Shown one piece after another: positions 23,741 to 35,676 of a stretch of DNA of 64,000 nt. The number at the start of each line of letters is the position of its first letter. Position 1 is the first letter of the stretch. The position numbers and the translations under genes are program-made. The DNA comes from Zygaena filipendulae (taxonomy: Eukaryota > Arthropoda > Insecta > Lepidoptera > Zygaenidae): the NCBI GenBank assembly GCA_907165275.2, contig OU015653.1, forward strand, positions 2,696,001-2,760,000, in the 5' to 3' direction. Under the pieces are notes generated by a model that was given only the letters and a program-made list of their open reading frames with translations, was not told the DNA's origin and did no database searches.

Positions 23741-25093
23741 GCGGCATAACTCATGCATGACCAATTGGCATTACATACCTAGTAATTGTTTAAAAAAGCC
23801 TTTTCCAAATAAAAGGTCTCACAAGTGCCCGACCTATTTAGAAAATCACCCCACGCACTCCTTAAAAGGAAAACACTTAATGCAAAAACTCCATTTCGCT
23901 ATCGGACTCTCGATTAGTTAGTTTTGTTTGTACACGAGTTTTTCCTTGTTTGTAACTTGTTTGTACTTCGGTAATTTCTATTCGGTTCTAACCTGATTAC
24001 GCTAATATCGAAAGAATGGTAAGAAATGCGTCATTGCCATACCAATTGTCTATTTTCGAAATATATTTACAGTGCTATCTTGAAAATGCCAGTAATGCCC
24101 TGTCGTAAATACGCGCCCATGCTTCATAACTGTAAGGTATTGATTAAAAAAGCGTAGAAATATTACAGAATTAAGAACAAAAAATTCAATACGTCCAAGA
24201 AGTTATTGTCTCCTGGCCTTTGACTCAATCGGGTCGGAAAAGCACGCCTTATGGGTTTCGTGCCATAAGGCTGATGGGCTGAAAGCCTGAAACTAGATGG
24301 AACAATGTTATGGAAATTTTAGGCGATTAAATCAATTTATTTTTTCTTAGTTACATTACGAAACCTGAGACGTGACTATTTGAAACGTACATATAAAACA
24401 GAAACTCGGTATCACACACGTCAGTAGAGCCACTGGTAACAGAGCTATAGTTTTTGAAGAAAGAAAGGAATGGCTGAACCAATATCATTTACGTAACTTG
24501 GCTGAGGCAAATACTGACACACTTACGACTGTGGGCGATGGGGTTTCATTATCTCATTTACTAACCAAGTCACATATTCTGACTAAGGTGTAGAGTTTGT
24601 GAAGTTAGGCCTAGTAGAGTAAGGGTGTGTAGAGTTATAAGTTTGGCTCTACATGAGATATGATAACTTTTTGACAGTGCCCGTCATATGGACTCGTCTT
24701 GGCATCATTTTACATGAAAATGTTTTTGGTGGGATCTCATTAACTTATTAACATTTTTAATATTATGACTCTACATTGAAGTCTGAAAACTCTGGAATAT
24801 TATACTTTCATGTATGAGCATCCATACATTTTTACGTGTTAATATCTGAATATATTTTTTTTATCAGTTAACAATATTTTTGTGGTTTTACATCATGCGT
24901 GGTACCTATGTACTAGATGGTCTCGCATTAAGGCTCATATATAGTGATGAAATTAGCGCCATTCACTATAAAATATAATATATTTTATAGTGAATAAATA
25001 TAAAATATAATATAAAATATAATATATTTTATATTTTATAGTGAATATATATTTTAAGATATAATGTAAACCTATTAAAAAAATAGTGTAAAT
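23741..25093. other. gene-free stretch with AT palindromes
   Basis: 24961-24995 is a perfect palindrome (ATTCACTATAAAATAT, three-base centre), and a second, larger AT palindrome follows to 25046. No gene seen. Confidence 0.5.
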
Positions 25094-25424
25094 AATGGGC
25101 ATGTTGACTAATTTTTATTTTTTAGTCCGTCTTGTAGATTATTAAAAAATATTGGACACGTATTTTTTCTTTTTTTACATAATCAAAAAATAACGGCGAT
25201 ATATTGAGTTGAAATTTCGCGTGACGTCACTATTCTGACAGTTTGTATGGCGGTTTTAGCGGTTAGTGACGTCACGACCCCTTCACCCTAAACTTGAATG
25301 CGCTTTATCTTTGTATATTTAAATTTATTTGAAAAAGCAAAAAATACGTGTGTATTGTTTTTTTATTTTCTAACTGACGGACTAATTAGAATTTTGATTT
25401 TCAAAAGTAGTCAATATCCCTATT
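25094..25424 (+). mobile_element. M1 fold-back MITE, copy 4
   Basis: Tips AATGGGCATGTTGACT and AGTCAATATCCCTATT. Two GTGACGTCAC sites flank the TATGGCGGTTTTAGCGG core. Confidence 0.9.
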
Positions 25425-26341
25425 ATTTTGATTATAAATAACCCCTCAGTATTATTATTTGAAATTAATGAGACAATACAAAATTATGATATTACTTATG
25501 TACCTATCACTTGACAGTTGACTAGTGAAATAATCCTAATGACTAACTCTTAACAATGTTGACTTTTAGTTTTTAGGCATATAGGTACAAATAAGTTGAA
25601 TAGAAAAAGAAAATGTAACAATTTCTAGGTCCCTTCAATTATTGCAAGTAGAGTTCGTTGTAGAACTAGCACATACATGATACAAGTATTGTAACGTATT
25701 GAAACAAAAAATTTAATGATTCCTGTCAATTTGATAGTTTAATTGCTAATTTTGATTTTTTATAGCGATTCTCGCTAGTTTCACTCCTATAAGGGCCTTA
25801 ATACAATCGACTAAAGAGCAGTAAGCAACGATAACCTCATAACTAGTACCTACTCGGTACATCCTCGTCTCGCATGCGAAGAATCAATAGATAACAAAAT
25901 GTTACACCTTATTAGATTATGATTTTAAATCACACTATAGGTTTTATTGCTTCGATTCAAAGCTTAAAATCGCGTGGCAATTACAATTCTTAAATGCAAA
26001 CGGAAACTTGTGTTGAAATAAATGACTGTATGACAGTTTGGGAAAGGAGCGGTCTGCAGCGTCGGCCGTGGTGCCTCGCTGTTCCTCTCCCGTGTATGGA
26101 AGGGTTGCGGGATGTTGTGAGCAGCTCAAAAAAACATTGGCATTCTTGATAAACTCTATATTCTCCAGAAGTCTTAGAAATTATATTAAAGTAACTTTTT
26201 GCATAATACTAGGTATCGACTCAGAATCACAAATTAACTAGCTATCTCTAATCTTAGTATCGTAGTAAAGGAACCAGGCAACTCAAGTTGGTTTTTTTTT
26301 TACGGCCCGGGCGGGTGCGTTCCGATTCGCCACACCAGTAA
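25425..26341. other. CRP-A upstream region
   Basis: No repeat or exon is recognised apart from the promoter listed next. A small GC-rich block lies at 26305-26330. Confidence 0.4.
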
Positions 26342-26350
26342 GTATATAAA
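26342..26350 (+). promoter_or_regulatory. TATA box of CRP-A
   Basis: GTATATAAA lies 95 bases before the ATG. GCAATCATAAC about 30-40 bases downstream is a plausible start site. Confidence 0.65.
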
Positions 26351-26444
26351 CAAAGTGCTAGTATCTAAATCCTGCAATCATAACTGAAGTATAAGTCGAA
26401 ATATATAGGAACTGAAGATCTATAATTACTTACCTATTTTCAAA

Positions 26445-28004
26445 ATGAAAGGTTATATTTTTATTTTCGTTTTAATATTGGCGTTTATCGCCTTCACCTA
26501 TGCTTCAGTTGGTAAGTTCCTATAATTATTAATTTTACAAAAACTTACATGGAGATATGGAGATAAAATTGTTTTTGCAAAACTTCCGAAACACGCATTC
26601 TAATAATAGAGAATGGGGATGTGGACTACTTTGGAAATCAAAATTCTAATTAGTCCGTCAGTTAGAAAATAAAAAAAACAATAGACACGTATTTTTTGCA
26701 TTTTCAAATAAATCAAAATATACATAGATAAAGCGTATTAAAGTTTAGGGTGAGGGGGTCGTGACGTCACTAACCGCTAAAACCGCCATACAAACTGTCA
26801 GAATAGTGAGGTCACGCGAAATTTCAACTCAATATATCGCCGTTATTTAATGATTACGTAAAAAAAAAAAAAAAATACGTGTCCAATATTTTTTAATAAT
26901 CTACACGACGGACGACGGACTAAAAAATAAAAATTAGTCAACAACCCATCCAGACGAAATAAAAAGTCTATTTCGTCTGAGCATGCCCATTGTAATATAG
27001 GCGTAGAATCGCGTACAGCGCGCGCAGATTGATGCAATTTTACCAGTGGTGGGAACGTCTTTCGTAAACATATTTTCGCGCCATTCCAGTCACACATCGA
27101 TTGTATTTCTGCTTCAATTTCGACCGGAAGTTTGAATGAAGTTCTAGCCCGATTGGTGCAGTAGTCATCATGCCTACCCGCTAATCAAGAGGGTCCGGGT
27201 TCGACTCCCGGTGGGGGTGGACTTTGTGTTATGAACACAGGGTTCCACTTTCTAGTCTGGGCGTGTTTATATATGTATCTATAATAGGTAATAGGTATAA
27301 TATGTACTTATGTAGTAGATATATACCACGTTTGCTTGGCTTCCACGACACAAGCTTATAGCTTAGTGTGGGATCATGTAGACCTGGATTATTATTATTA
27401 TTATGTGTAATAATACCATAATACATACATACACTTGCCGGGAATTTGAGGTTTAAAGATTTATGATCTACAAATTCAAGTCTGTGATTATAGCATAAGG
27501 AAGAAAAAAGCGTTAAACATCACTTAGGTTCCGCTATTTGCTTTGCTGAAAAAAAAAAGGAGGACACTGTTATTGACAGTAGTTTTACAGATGGCAGTTT
27601 TTATGTTTGCAAATATGTAAATACAATGTGATGTCTTAAACTGATTCTGTTTCGATCCTGCGATTCGAGCTCGATTGTGTTTTCGATTTGATCCTAACTC
27701 GATTGCGTCAAGAGTATGACCCTTACTCGATTGCGTCAAGAGTAAGCCGGGGATGATTCCTGCGGTCTGCGCCACGAGTTCCGAAGAAGATTTGGCAGTG
27801 CAATGAGAAAACACTCTTGAGACTCCAAAAAAAGAAGATAATTCTCCCAATATTTTTGTTTCAGAGGAAGAAGGGTTTGAATCGTCAGAATATATACGTG
27901 TCAGACGATCGGGTTGTGAATACAATGACTGTCAACGTTGGTGTGCCAGGCTGGGCTTCGACAGTGGTTCCTGCAAAAATAATGTCTGCGAATGTGACGA
28001 ATAA
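26445..28004 (+). CDS. CRP-A: secreted six-cysteine CS-alpha-beta (defensin-like) peptide
   Basis: Exons 26445-26511 and 27865-28004 (stop TAA 28002-28004) give 68 residues. Exon 1 is almost entirely the signal peptide: MKGY, then a hydrophobic run to about residue 18, with cleavage probably after TYA (20). Exon 2 gives a short acidic propeptide-like segment (residues 23-33), then RVRR (34-37), a furin-type dibasic site, and the core. Cysteines at 40, 45, 49, 59, 64 and 66 have spacing C-x4-C-x3-C-x9-C-x4-C-x-C, that of insect defensin and cobatoxin-like CS-alpha-beta folds. The predicted mature part is mildly acidic (about -3). The intron splits a codon after its first base (G|GTAAGT...TTTCAG) and contains an M1 MITE and a SINE. 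Likely a host-defence peptide secreted to hemolymph; target unknown. CRP-B and CRP-C are paralogues. Confidence 0.85.
26612..26991 (-). mobile_element. M1 fold-back MITE, copy 5 (in CRP-A intron)
   Basis: Tips AATGGGGATGTGGACTAC and GCATGCCCATT. One CRE site is intact and one changed (GTGAGGTCAC). A ~30-base hairpin (CAGACGAAAT...ATTTCGTCTG, 26951-26980) is inserted near the right end. Confidence 0.85.
27143..27405 (+). mobile_element. tRNA-derived SINE (in CRP-A intron)
   Basis: A box TGGTGCAGTAG (27154-27164) and B box GGTTCGACTCC (27198-27208) both match the RNA polymerase III consensus. The body carries AAGCTTATAGCTTAGTGTGG and ends in an (ATT)n tail, the usual form of lepidopteran SINEs. 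Confidence 0.85.
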
Positions 28005-28005
28005 A
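28000..28005 (+). terminator. poly(A) signal overlapping the CRP-A stop
   Basis: AATAAA includes the TAA stop. It may be functional or fortuitous; no other AATAAA occurs in the next ~150 bases. Confidence 0.35.
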
Positions 28006-28157
28006 TAATTAATTTATAAATTAATCGTATATTAAGCATTCATTGTATCACAAAATTTTTCTAAAAGGTCTTAGTTTGTGGCAAGGTCGTATCTTTTCTA
28101 ATTAATAATTTATTTATCAATATTAATTAATCGAATGTTATTTAAATGCCAAAGTTC

Positions 28158-28330
28158 TCCGCTATTTATTTATTTATTTATTTATTTATTCTTTATTGCA
28201 CAGTGTGTACAAATGGCGAACTTAATGCCTTGCGGCATTCTCTACCAGTTAACCATTGGGTAGACAGAGAGATATAGAAGATGGGGTGTGCAAACAAAAC
28301 AATAATTAATATACTTAATACTAGACACTA
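28158..28330 (-). mobile_element. LINE 3' tail, minus strand
   Basis: (TTTA)n at the left, then CTTAATGCCTTGCGGCATTC and GTAGACAGAGAG, as at 21838-21960. Read on the minus strand it ends in (AAAT)n. Confidence 0.75.
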
Positions 28331-28384
28331 ATAATTAATAACTAAAACATAAAGATGCAATTTACTCACAATACATACTAAAAC

Positions 28385-28560
28385 ACATGCATATCCTACA
28401 CATACCTACACAATAAAATACATACACACATAGTTACATATAGTATATATATATACACACACATACACATACCATATATACATACATCATACATACATAC
28501 ATACATATACATACATATACATACATACATACATACCATATTATACATACTGAGTGGACA
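28385..28560. repeat. (CATA)n microsatellite-like tract
   Basis: Long run of ACATACAT units with variants. The minus-strand ORF over it is low-complexity and not a gene. Confidence 0.9.
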
Positions 28561-29130
28561 TACATAAATATCTAATAATATACCTAAAAAAGTTGAGAAA
28601 ACGGGAGAGATAAAGACGGACGCAAGTTTTAAATCGCCACTCAAGGCAGGCTGCTGGACTCCAAGAAATGATTCCTCAGTCTACTCTTAAATATAAATTT
28701 GTTGGGGCATTTACGCTATTGATAAAAATAGACAGATTGTTTTAAATCAAGAATTGTTTTTTTGTAAATTCAAAGCAAAAAATTATTCGACTAACATTAT
28801 AATAACAATCAAAATAGATATATTATAATTACGAGCATGTATAGGATAGGTTATGATATCTATTAAAAAGTGATGTCAGTTAGATTGTTTACATTTTATA
28901 AGCAAGTGTAATCTATTTTACGATGAGATATATTAGCACAGGTCAATAAATATCATACCAACCAACTTTACTGAGCAATATCTTAGAGATATAGTCCACA
29001 CAAAGTCAGTAAAGTCAGGTTTAATACAAAAACGATCGTTTGAAATCATCTTATCAATGTCATCTAAAATTATTTTTTCTTTTTTATTTATTGTTTTGTT
29101 GTCAGGCAACATACCTTACAAACATACATA
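28561..29130. other. gene-free, AT-rich
   Basis: Nothing recognised before the solo LTR. Confidence 0.45.
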
Positions 29131-29572
29131 TGATGGAAATAAAGCATAGATAGGAATATGGAACTATAATAGGCAGTTGCACCAACATAGTTATAGATAA
29201 TACAGCATACCAGATATCCGTAGGGAACACGGAGCAGTGCCTGGGACTTGCGACCCAGGTGTAGGTTTAATGGGGCCCCTTTACAATGCATGAACGCTCA
29301 CCTCCACTGCCCGTGCTCCCGACTTAAGCAAACCTCTGGAAACAATAAGATGACACAGCACACGTAATCACTATTAGATTGATACGACACTATAACTGCA
29401 CTGAACCGAACACAAAGTAACAATGAATCGTGGCTTACGCATACCCGCGTTTTATATCAAGTTCTAACAAAGACGAGTCGGGCAATGGAGTGGAGCGGGG
29501 GAACGAACGTACTACAACCGCTATTAGTCGGCGGGAAACGTTATTGATAACGAAACTACCCTCTCGCCGACA
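29131..29572 (-). mobile_element. solo LTR, copy 1
   Basis: 442 bp, starting TGATGG and ending CCGACA, flanked by the 4-bp direct repeat CATA (29127-29130, 29573-29576). TATAAAA on the minus strand near 29450 suggests minus-strand transcription. No internal retrotransposon genes are present. It is very similar to 43280-43722. 4-bp duplications fit Gypsy- or BEL-type LTR elements. Confidence 0.88.
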
Positions 29573-29638
29573 CATACAAATATAAAAACATTGGTTTTTA
29601 GTAAGTAACACTTAATTATAGCTCGATAAAGAATAAGT

Positions 29639-29760
29639 CAGCCGAGTGCGAGTCGAATCCGCTCAACGAGGGTTCCGTACAAAGTTGTAAGTATGTAAAT
29701 AGTACGTTATAAACGGCAATCATAAGGTTTTTTGTTTTATAATACAGTTTGCCCTTTGGA
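29639..29760 (+). repeat. GTGCGAGTCGGACTCG family fragment
   Basis: GAGTGCGAGTCGAATCC and GAGGGTTCCGTACAAAG mark the 5' part; the rest fades out. Confidence 0.65.
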
Positions 29761-29939
29761 AAACTGTTGTTCGTTGCGTTGTTGTCTGTTTGTTGTTGTC
29801 GTATCGTGTAGGTAACATCGAGGTAGTTAAGTGTGAAGTTAAACTTACATATTACGTAATACTATTAATATTAACAATAAATAAACTATGAACTAACTAT
29901 GAACTATGTATATTCCCACTAGAATTTGACAACAGTAAA

Positions 29940-30138
29940 TCCTACTAATATTATAAATGTGAAAGTGTGGATATTTGGATGTTTGTTACTACATCACGCA
30001 AAAACGGTTGAACGGATCTGGATGAAATTTGGCATGCACGTTGTTATTGGTACAGAGAAGGACATAGGGTACTTTTTATCCCGGAATTCCCGCGGGAACT
30101 CCGAAATTACCGCGGCTGAAACTGCAGGGCACAGCTAG
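29940..30138 (+). mobile_element. Lep1/Helitron-like element
   Basis: It begins A|TCCTACTAATATTATAAATG and ends CAGGGCACAGCTAG|T. 199 bp. Confidence 0.85.
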
Positions 30139-30294
30139 TAAGTGTATAATCGCAAAAAACAAACATTTGAAATGTAAGTATACTTTCAGATTTTTCCATT
30201 TCACCTTTACCTACTTTGCCATAAGACGGCTTCTTACCAAATTTCATCATTCTATAGGTCAGCGGGAAGTTTTGATTCCTTTATATATTTTGAA

Positions 30295-30479
30295 ATATAT
30301 TTTTTCTTTAGCTAATTCCTATTTTTATTTTGACTTTCCTTGCATTTGTAATGAAAAGCACAGTGTTACCCTCGGGAGAAAGACTTATTTAGTCCTTCGA
30401 TCTATTGGCGCCCTTGCTACGCTCGGGCGCCAAACCCCGTCTCGAGACTAAATAAGTTACTTTCACCCCTAGGATAACA
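30295..30479 (+). mobile_element. inverted-repeat element (pair with 46437-46598)
   Basis: TGTTACCCTCGGGAGAAAG (30364) and the inverted CTTTCACCCCTAGGATAACA (30460-30479) bracket a GC-rich centre. Homology to the opposite-strand copy extends left to about 30295. Confidence 0.7.
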
Positions 30480-30485
30480 ATGTAC

Positions 30486-31031
30486 TATTCAATCATTCAA
30501 TCAATCACCTACACAAAAGGTTATTAATCTTAATGGCCATAAATACGACTATTTTGTTTTTAGATTAGGCTGTCACCTCAAAAATGACCTCAAAATATGT
30601 AAACATAGATCGTATTTTAGAAGAATTATAACTACAACAAAGACAAACTGACGTGGATAGCGAGTTTTTTGTTATGAACGGGTATTGGTTGTCATTGTAG
30701 GTATACCAAGTAATTCTATAAACGACTCTGTACCCTGGTTTGTACCGGTTAAGGTTCTTTGTTTAATAAGAATATTACACTATTATTACATGTCTGGGGA
30801 GTTTTTTGCGCAGTTTCTTCTCTTCAGCCATAGCACTGGAAAGCTATGAAGAGTGGACATTTTATGGGTGCTGTCATAATTATTGTAATCCTGTATTGTA
30901 TTGCATTGATTTGAAAAGGAGCCATATTTCTTAAGGGTCAGTTTTGAATCAAGTTATTTGACTTTTTTAGTATACATACATAGTCTATTTACTACCTTTA
31001 AACGAGCAATTCTTGTATTTTTATATACTTA
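30486..31031. other. gene-free, AT-rich
   Basis: Nothing recognised. Confidence 0.45.
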
Positions 31032-31300
31032 CTAGCTGTCCCCCGCGATTTTATCCGCGGTAATTTCGGAGTTCCCGTGGGAATTCCGGAAAAAAAGTAC
31101 TGTATGTATTTGTAGTTTACGGTGATTAGCTGTTTCCCGCATTATTTCCGGAGTTCCCGCGGGAATTCCGGGATAAAAACTATCCTATCTTTTAAGTTGG
31201 ACCATATTATAAACGGTAGCAAAATTTTATCAAAATCCGTTCAGTAGTTTCGGAGTCCATCGCGGACAAACAACGTGACACGTGATTTATATATATTAGA
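31032..31300 (-). mobile_element. Lep1/Helitron-like element, tandem copy 1
   Basis: It opens with CTAGCTGTCCCCCGCGATTT and its 5' terminus on the minus strand reads TCTAATATATATAAATCACG. It has an extra partial CCCGCATTATTTCC block near 31136. It joins the next copy without any base between. Confidence 0.85.
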
Positions 31301-31493
31301 CTAGCTGTCCCCCGCGATTTCATCCGCGGTAATTTCGGAGTCGGAGTTCCCGCGGGAATTCCGGGATAAAAACTATCCTATCTTTTAAGTTGGACCATAT
31401 TATAAACGGTTACAAAATTGTATCAAAATCCGTTCAGTAGTTTCGGAGTCCATCGCGGACAAACAACGTGACACGTGATTTATATATATTAGA
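31301..31493 (-). mobile_element. Lep1/Helitron-like element, tandem copy 2
   Basis: Nearly identical to tandem copy 1. Starts CTAGCTGTCCCCCGCG at 31301 and ends ...ATATATATTAGA|T. Confidence 0.88.
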
Positions 31494-32845
31494 TAAGAAG
31501 TTAAGATAACATATGTATCTATATAATCTGAATCTCGGAAACGGCTCCAACGATTTTCATGAAATTTTGCATGCAGGGGGTTTGGAGGGCGATTAATCGA
31601 TCTAGGTAGGTTTAATTTTTAGAAAACGTCGTCTTGTCCGTATTTTTAGGCAATGAAAAATGAGTGTTGGGACTGCTTTTCTATTTAAGGTGCTGGTGTT
31701 AGGGCTAGTTTTCATACAAATTGCCTACCGAGTTTTCTTACACTACGGCTGTTTTTGGTAATTAGAATTTATTTTATAAAATACTACTACTGGTCTAGAT
31801 GCCGCATAAGTCCCAAATCTTTGCAGATAGTGAACAAAAAACATAATTACAAGCATTTCAAAAATATTAAATTTTGGTCGAATCTCTTACTTGTGTGAGA
31901 GCGTATACAGTATAAGTGTACGAAAATGGCGGCCCGGTCTATAAACAGCTGTGGTTTGGCTGTAGACTGACAAGTCGCCGAATGCAGTAGTTTGTAGTGG
32001 TTCCAAAAGGATCGAAAGGTGTCGCGGCGTTGAGCCGTGAGTTTGGACAATTTTACCTACCGGGATAATTTAGAATTGAATTTGGAATATACATAATATT
32101 ACTGATGTAGTTGGTAGGTATTTAGTAGCCGAAGCGAAGGCATAACTACATTTTGTTTTGAGTCACGTACAAGTAGGTATACCTTATAAGCTACAAGTAG
32201 CCCGTACAAGTATTTTATATTTTTGTGTTGCATAAATTCTTGCTATCTCTTTCTTGTTTTCTCGATGCGTAAAAGAGAGAGACCATATTTTCGAATGGTT
32301 GTATCTCACCACGGCCCAGGGTAATTTAACTTTTATCTCCGATGCAATCAGCAATGACACGCAGCCATATAATGTTTGTACAACTTCATATTTTTATTGT
32401 GTCTGTGTGACCACGTGATCAAATTTTTTATATCTAAAAAAAACATTTTTTTTGTAAAGCTCATACCCTCGAAACTAGTATGAGAGACAACCCCATCATG
32501 TTGCTTCATGTTTTCATGTTTAAACTTCATGTTTTCATGGTATCTATGTGTTCAACGTAACAAAATTTTTGAACGCTTATAACTCCGAAACTATAGGACG
32601 CAGTCATATCACGTTGGTACTCAAATTTCATGTTTTGTGATATCTATGTGATCACATGGTCAAATTTTCGAAAGCTCATATCTCCGAAACTGCAAGTTAC
32701 AGACTCATCGTGTTGGTAGGTCAAACTTCATCTTTTCGTGATATCTATGTGATCACGTGAAGTAATTTTCAAAAGCTTATAATATTTTTTACTATTACCT
32801 ATGCATATACCTACTTTGTATTTGTTAATTTATAGATACTAATAA
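31494..32845. other. gene-free; local repeats
   Basis: A Lep1-like 5' fragment (GATTTTCATGAAATTTTGCA) lies at 31500-31640. Around 32400-32780 a unit with TATCTATGTGATCAC and AAAGCTCATA recurs three to four times in decayed form, at a period of roughly 110 bases. Confidence 0.45.
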
Positions 32846-33275
32846 TAAAGCTGAAGAGTTTGTTTGTTTGTTTGGTTGAACGTACTAATCTCAGAAACTA
32901 CTGGATCGAATTGAAAAATTATTTTCGTGTTAGATAGTCATTTATCGAGGACGGCTATAGGCTATAACATCCCGCTATGACCAATATGAGCGGAGCACGA
33001 CACGACACTCCCGTGGTTTTTTTCAGTAAGTTTTTTTCTCCAAATTTTTTTTTAGTCAGCTATTAGAGACGAGAATCGAATATTGAATGCCTTTTTACAA
33101 AAAAAATATCCTCGTAACCTTACATCCTGTATAATAAAGACTTTACTTTTGTAAATTTTTCCAAATGATGTAACTGTTCACTCATTATTATTTATTATTT
33201 CCTTGATTTTGTAATAAAAAAAAAAAAATAAAAATAAAAACTCACGCGAGCAAAACCGCGGCAGGATCAACTGCC
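32846..33275 (+). repeat. dispersed repeat related to 672-965
   Basis: Starts ATAAAGCTGAAGAGTTTGTT, contains AGGCTATAACATCCCGCTAT and ends near CTCACGCGAGCAAAACCGCG with ACTGCCAGT. A poly(A)-rich block lies at 33216-33240. Confidence 0.7.
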
Positions 33276-33482
33276 AGTAAAATATTCATATTTTACAAAT
33301 AATACAATATTATTATAAATCCAACTTTCCAACGCACGCTTTGATGAAACTAAATAAAAGAAGATCAATATATTCAAATGACGCGCGACGGCTGAATGCA
33401 TACAATTTTTTCGGCAGGAGGAACAATACAATAATAGTCCAGTGGTTAGAACAACTTTCGAAGAAGTCTCAATATTATATGA

Positions 33483-33802
33483 CTAGCTGTGCCCTGCGGT
33501 TTCACCCGCGTGAAAAGTTTTTGTGTAACCACTTTTTTCCCGATATCCGATTTGAGTGAAACAAAGCCTATATTATGTAGCTACAGGCTAAACTTAATTT
33601 ACCTGTGAAAACCACATGACAATCTGTTCAGTAGATTTGGAGATTATGGCAAACAAACAGACAGACAGATAGAAAAGAATTTCAAAAATCTTTTTTTATG
33701 CTTGGTTACTCTTCTTTTATCACCCCTTTCCATTTTAGGTAAAAATATTCAATGTATACAATCGCGGATTCTACTCTTTTATTATAGTATAGAAGTATAG
33801 AT
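33483..33802 (-). mobile_element. Lep1-like element, minus strand
   Basis: Opens CTAGCTGTGCCCTGCGGTTT and contains CAAACAGACAGACAGATAG. Its far end (GCGGATTCTACTCTTTTATT) matches 46017-46327 in reverse. Confidence 0.75.
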
Positions 33803-33899
33803 ATTTTTTTTTATTATCTGTCATTTTTTATGCTATTGTTTACGATTTGAAATCTAAACTGCTTTTTCATAATATACATTATGCACACTTCTAGATAAA

Positions 33900-34098
33900 C
33901 TTATTATTAGAAATGCGAATATGAGTTTGTTTGTTTGTATGTTACGGTTTATTACTCAACCGATTATCTAGAAATTTTGCATACACTTTATTAGTAGGGG
34001 CACAGTGAAGGACACAGGGTAGTTTTTATCCCGGAATTCCCGCAGAAACTCTGAAATTAGCGTGGGTGAAACCGCGCTAATTTCTAGGTAAATTATGA
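33900..34098 (+). mobile_element. Lep1-like element, 3' end altered
   Basis: GAAATGCGAATATGAGTTTG at the 5' side and GGGTGAAACCGCGCTAATTT at the 3' side, then ATAGCTAGT. A separate 3' fragment lies at 34205-34240 (GCGGGACACAGCTAGT). Confidence 0.7.
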
Positions 34099-34497
34099 AA
34101 AATAGCTAGTATTATTAAAAAAGTAAATAACCAGTTTTTTTAAATACTTCACTCATAAGAAACTACAGTATCCTCCAGTATCAGTTGTTAATTTTATAAA
34201 AATGTTTCACGCGGGTGTAACCGCGGGACACAGCTAGTAGAATATAAAATACTTTACAAACTCAACGTACCTACTGATGAAACTCAATAAAATATAAAAT
34301 ATTATTATCACGAGATGTCAAAATTTAAATTTTGAAATGGAACAACGGCAGAATGCGTTTATGTTTTTTTTCGTGTAATAACGCTAAGCGGTATATAGGT
34401 TGAGTGGCTAGACCAAAGAGTATATAACCACTATGCGTACTAACGTCTGGCTCTAATCCTTTTAGAATTACGGTTCAAATCTCGGTTTATATGAGTA

Positions 34498-34938
34498 CTA
34501 GCTGTTCCCCGCGGTTTCACCCGCGGCAATTTCGGAGATCCCGCAGGAATTCCGGGATACAAAGTACTCTATGCATATAGGGTACCTTCTCTGTACCCCT
34601 GATAACGTATATGCGAAATCTCATTAGATTTCACCGGTGTTAATTTTGGAGTTCCCGCGGGAATTCCGGGATATAAAGTACCCTATGCATATAGGGTACC
34701 TTGTCTGTACCCCTGACAACGTATATGCAAAATCTCATTAGATTTCACCGGTGTTAATTTTGGAGTTCCCGCGGGAATTCCGGCATATAAAGTAGCCTAT
34801 GTCCTTTTCTCTACCCCTGACAACGTGTATGCAAAATTTCGTGATGATCCGTTGTGCCATTAAGCCATGAAAGCGTAACAGACAGACAGACAGACAGAGT
34901 TACTTTCGCATTTATAATATTATTAGTATTTAGTAGGG
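34498..34938 (-). mobile_element. Lep1-like element with internal 114-bp tandem repeat
   Basis: Opens CTAGCTGTTCCCCGCGGTTT and ends AGTATTTAGTAGGGA|T. AAAGTA blocks at 34561, 34675 and 34789 mark units spaced exactly 114 bases apart. Confidence 0.85.
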
Positions 34939-35447
34939 ATTGTAATGTCAGTGTCTTTGTGGAATTATGAATTTTTTTTGTAAAGTTATCACGAATCATA
35001 CAGGTTTTGAGTTGAACTGCGATTCTATTTAGTATTGGATATTCTATGATTGATTTTTTTCTAAAATTACAAACATCCTAGTTGATGACGTAAATTAGAT
35101 AGACTGCTGAAATATAAAGATGATGGTATTGTGGTCATAGTGTCGGAGATATTATAAGATTTAAATTTTTTTATCACCAAGTAAATCCCGAAATCTTGAA
35201 ATTTAGATTAGGACCTAGAGTTATTTTTATACCCAAAATTATTTTCAGTCCCAATATTTACGCAAGTAGGTACGTGTGTAACCTGCAGGGAAAGGTTGTA
35301 TTGAAAATAAGTCCAATATTTTTATTTAATTTTATCCATCTTTATATTTTCTTAGATTCTAGTTCTATATCCTTTAAATTTTCTTTTTTGGAATTAAAAT
35401 AAAATTCCAAAAAAGAACGAAAAATAAATCGTTTGTAGATCTATAAA
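34939..35447. other. gene-free, AT-rich
   Basis: Contains a local inverted repeat near 35385-35415 (TTTTTTGGAATT / AATTCCAAAAAA). Confidence 0.45.
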
Positions 35448-35676
35448 TCTAATATATATAAATCACGTGTCACGTTGTTTGTCCGCGATGGACTCCGAAA
35501 CTACTGAACGGATTTTGATAAAATTTTGCAACCATTTATAATATGGTCCAACTTAAAAGATAGGATAGTTTTTATCCCAGAATTCCCTCGGGAACTGAAG
35601 GACATAGAGTACTTTTTCCCGCAACCTCTGCGGGAACTCCGAAATTACCGCGGATGAAATCGCGGGGGACAGCTAG
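35448..35676 (+). mobile_element. Lep1/Helitron-like element, TCTAATATATA subtype
   Basis: It begins A|TCTAATATATATAAATCACG and ends GCGGGGGACAGCTAG|T. Nearly identical to 52027-52254, so both moved recently. Confidence 0.88.

Noticed and set aside
27143..27230. A tRNA gene
   Set aside because: A and B boxes are excellent, but no acceptor stem closes and the sequence continues into a SINE body with an (ATT)n tail.
27524..27925. 133-codon minus-strand ORF
   Set aside because: It lies antisense to the CRP-A second exon and has no recognisable protein feature.
28385..28560. CRISPR-like or satellite array
   Set aside because: It is a simple CATA microsatellite; the organism is eukaryotic and there are no spacers.
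29088..29291. Repeated 67-codon ORF (also at 43232-43435)
   Set aside because: Both lie in solo LTR copies; the similarity reflects the LTR and not a protein.
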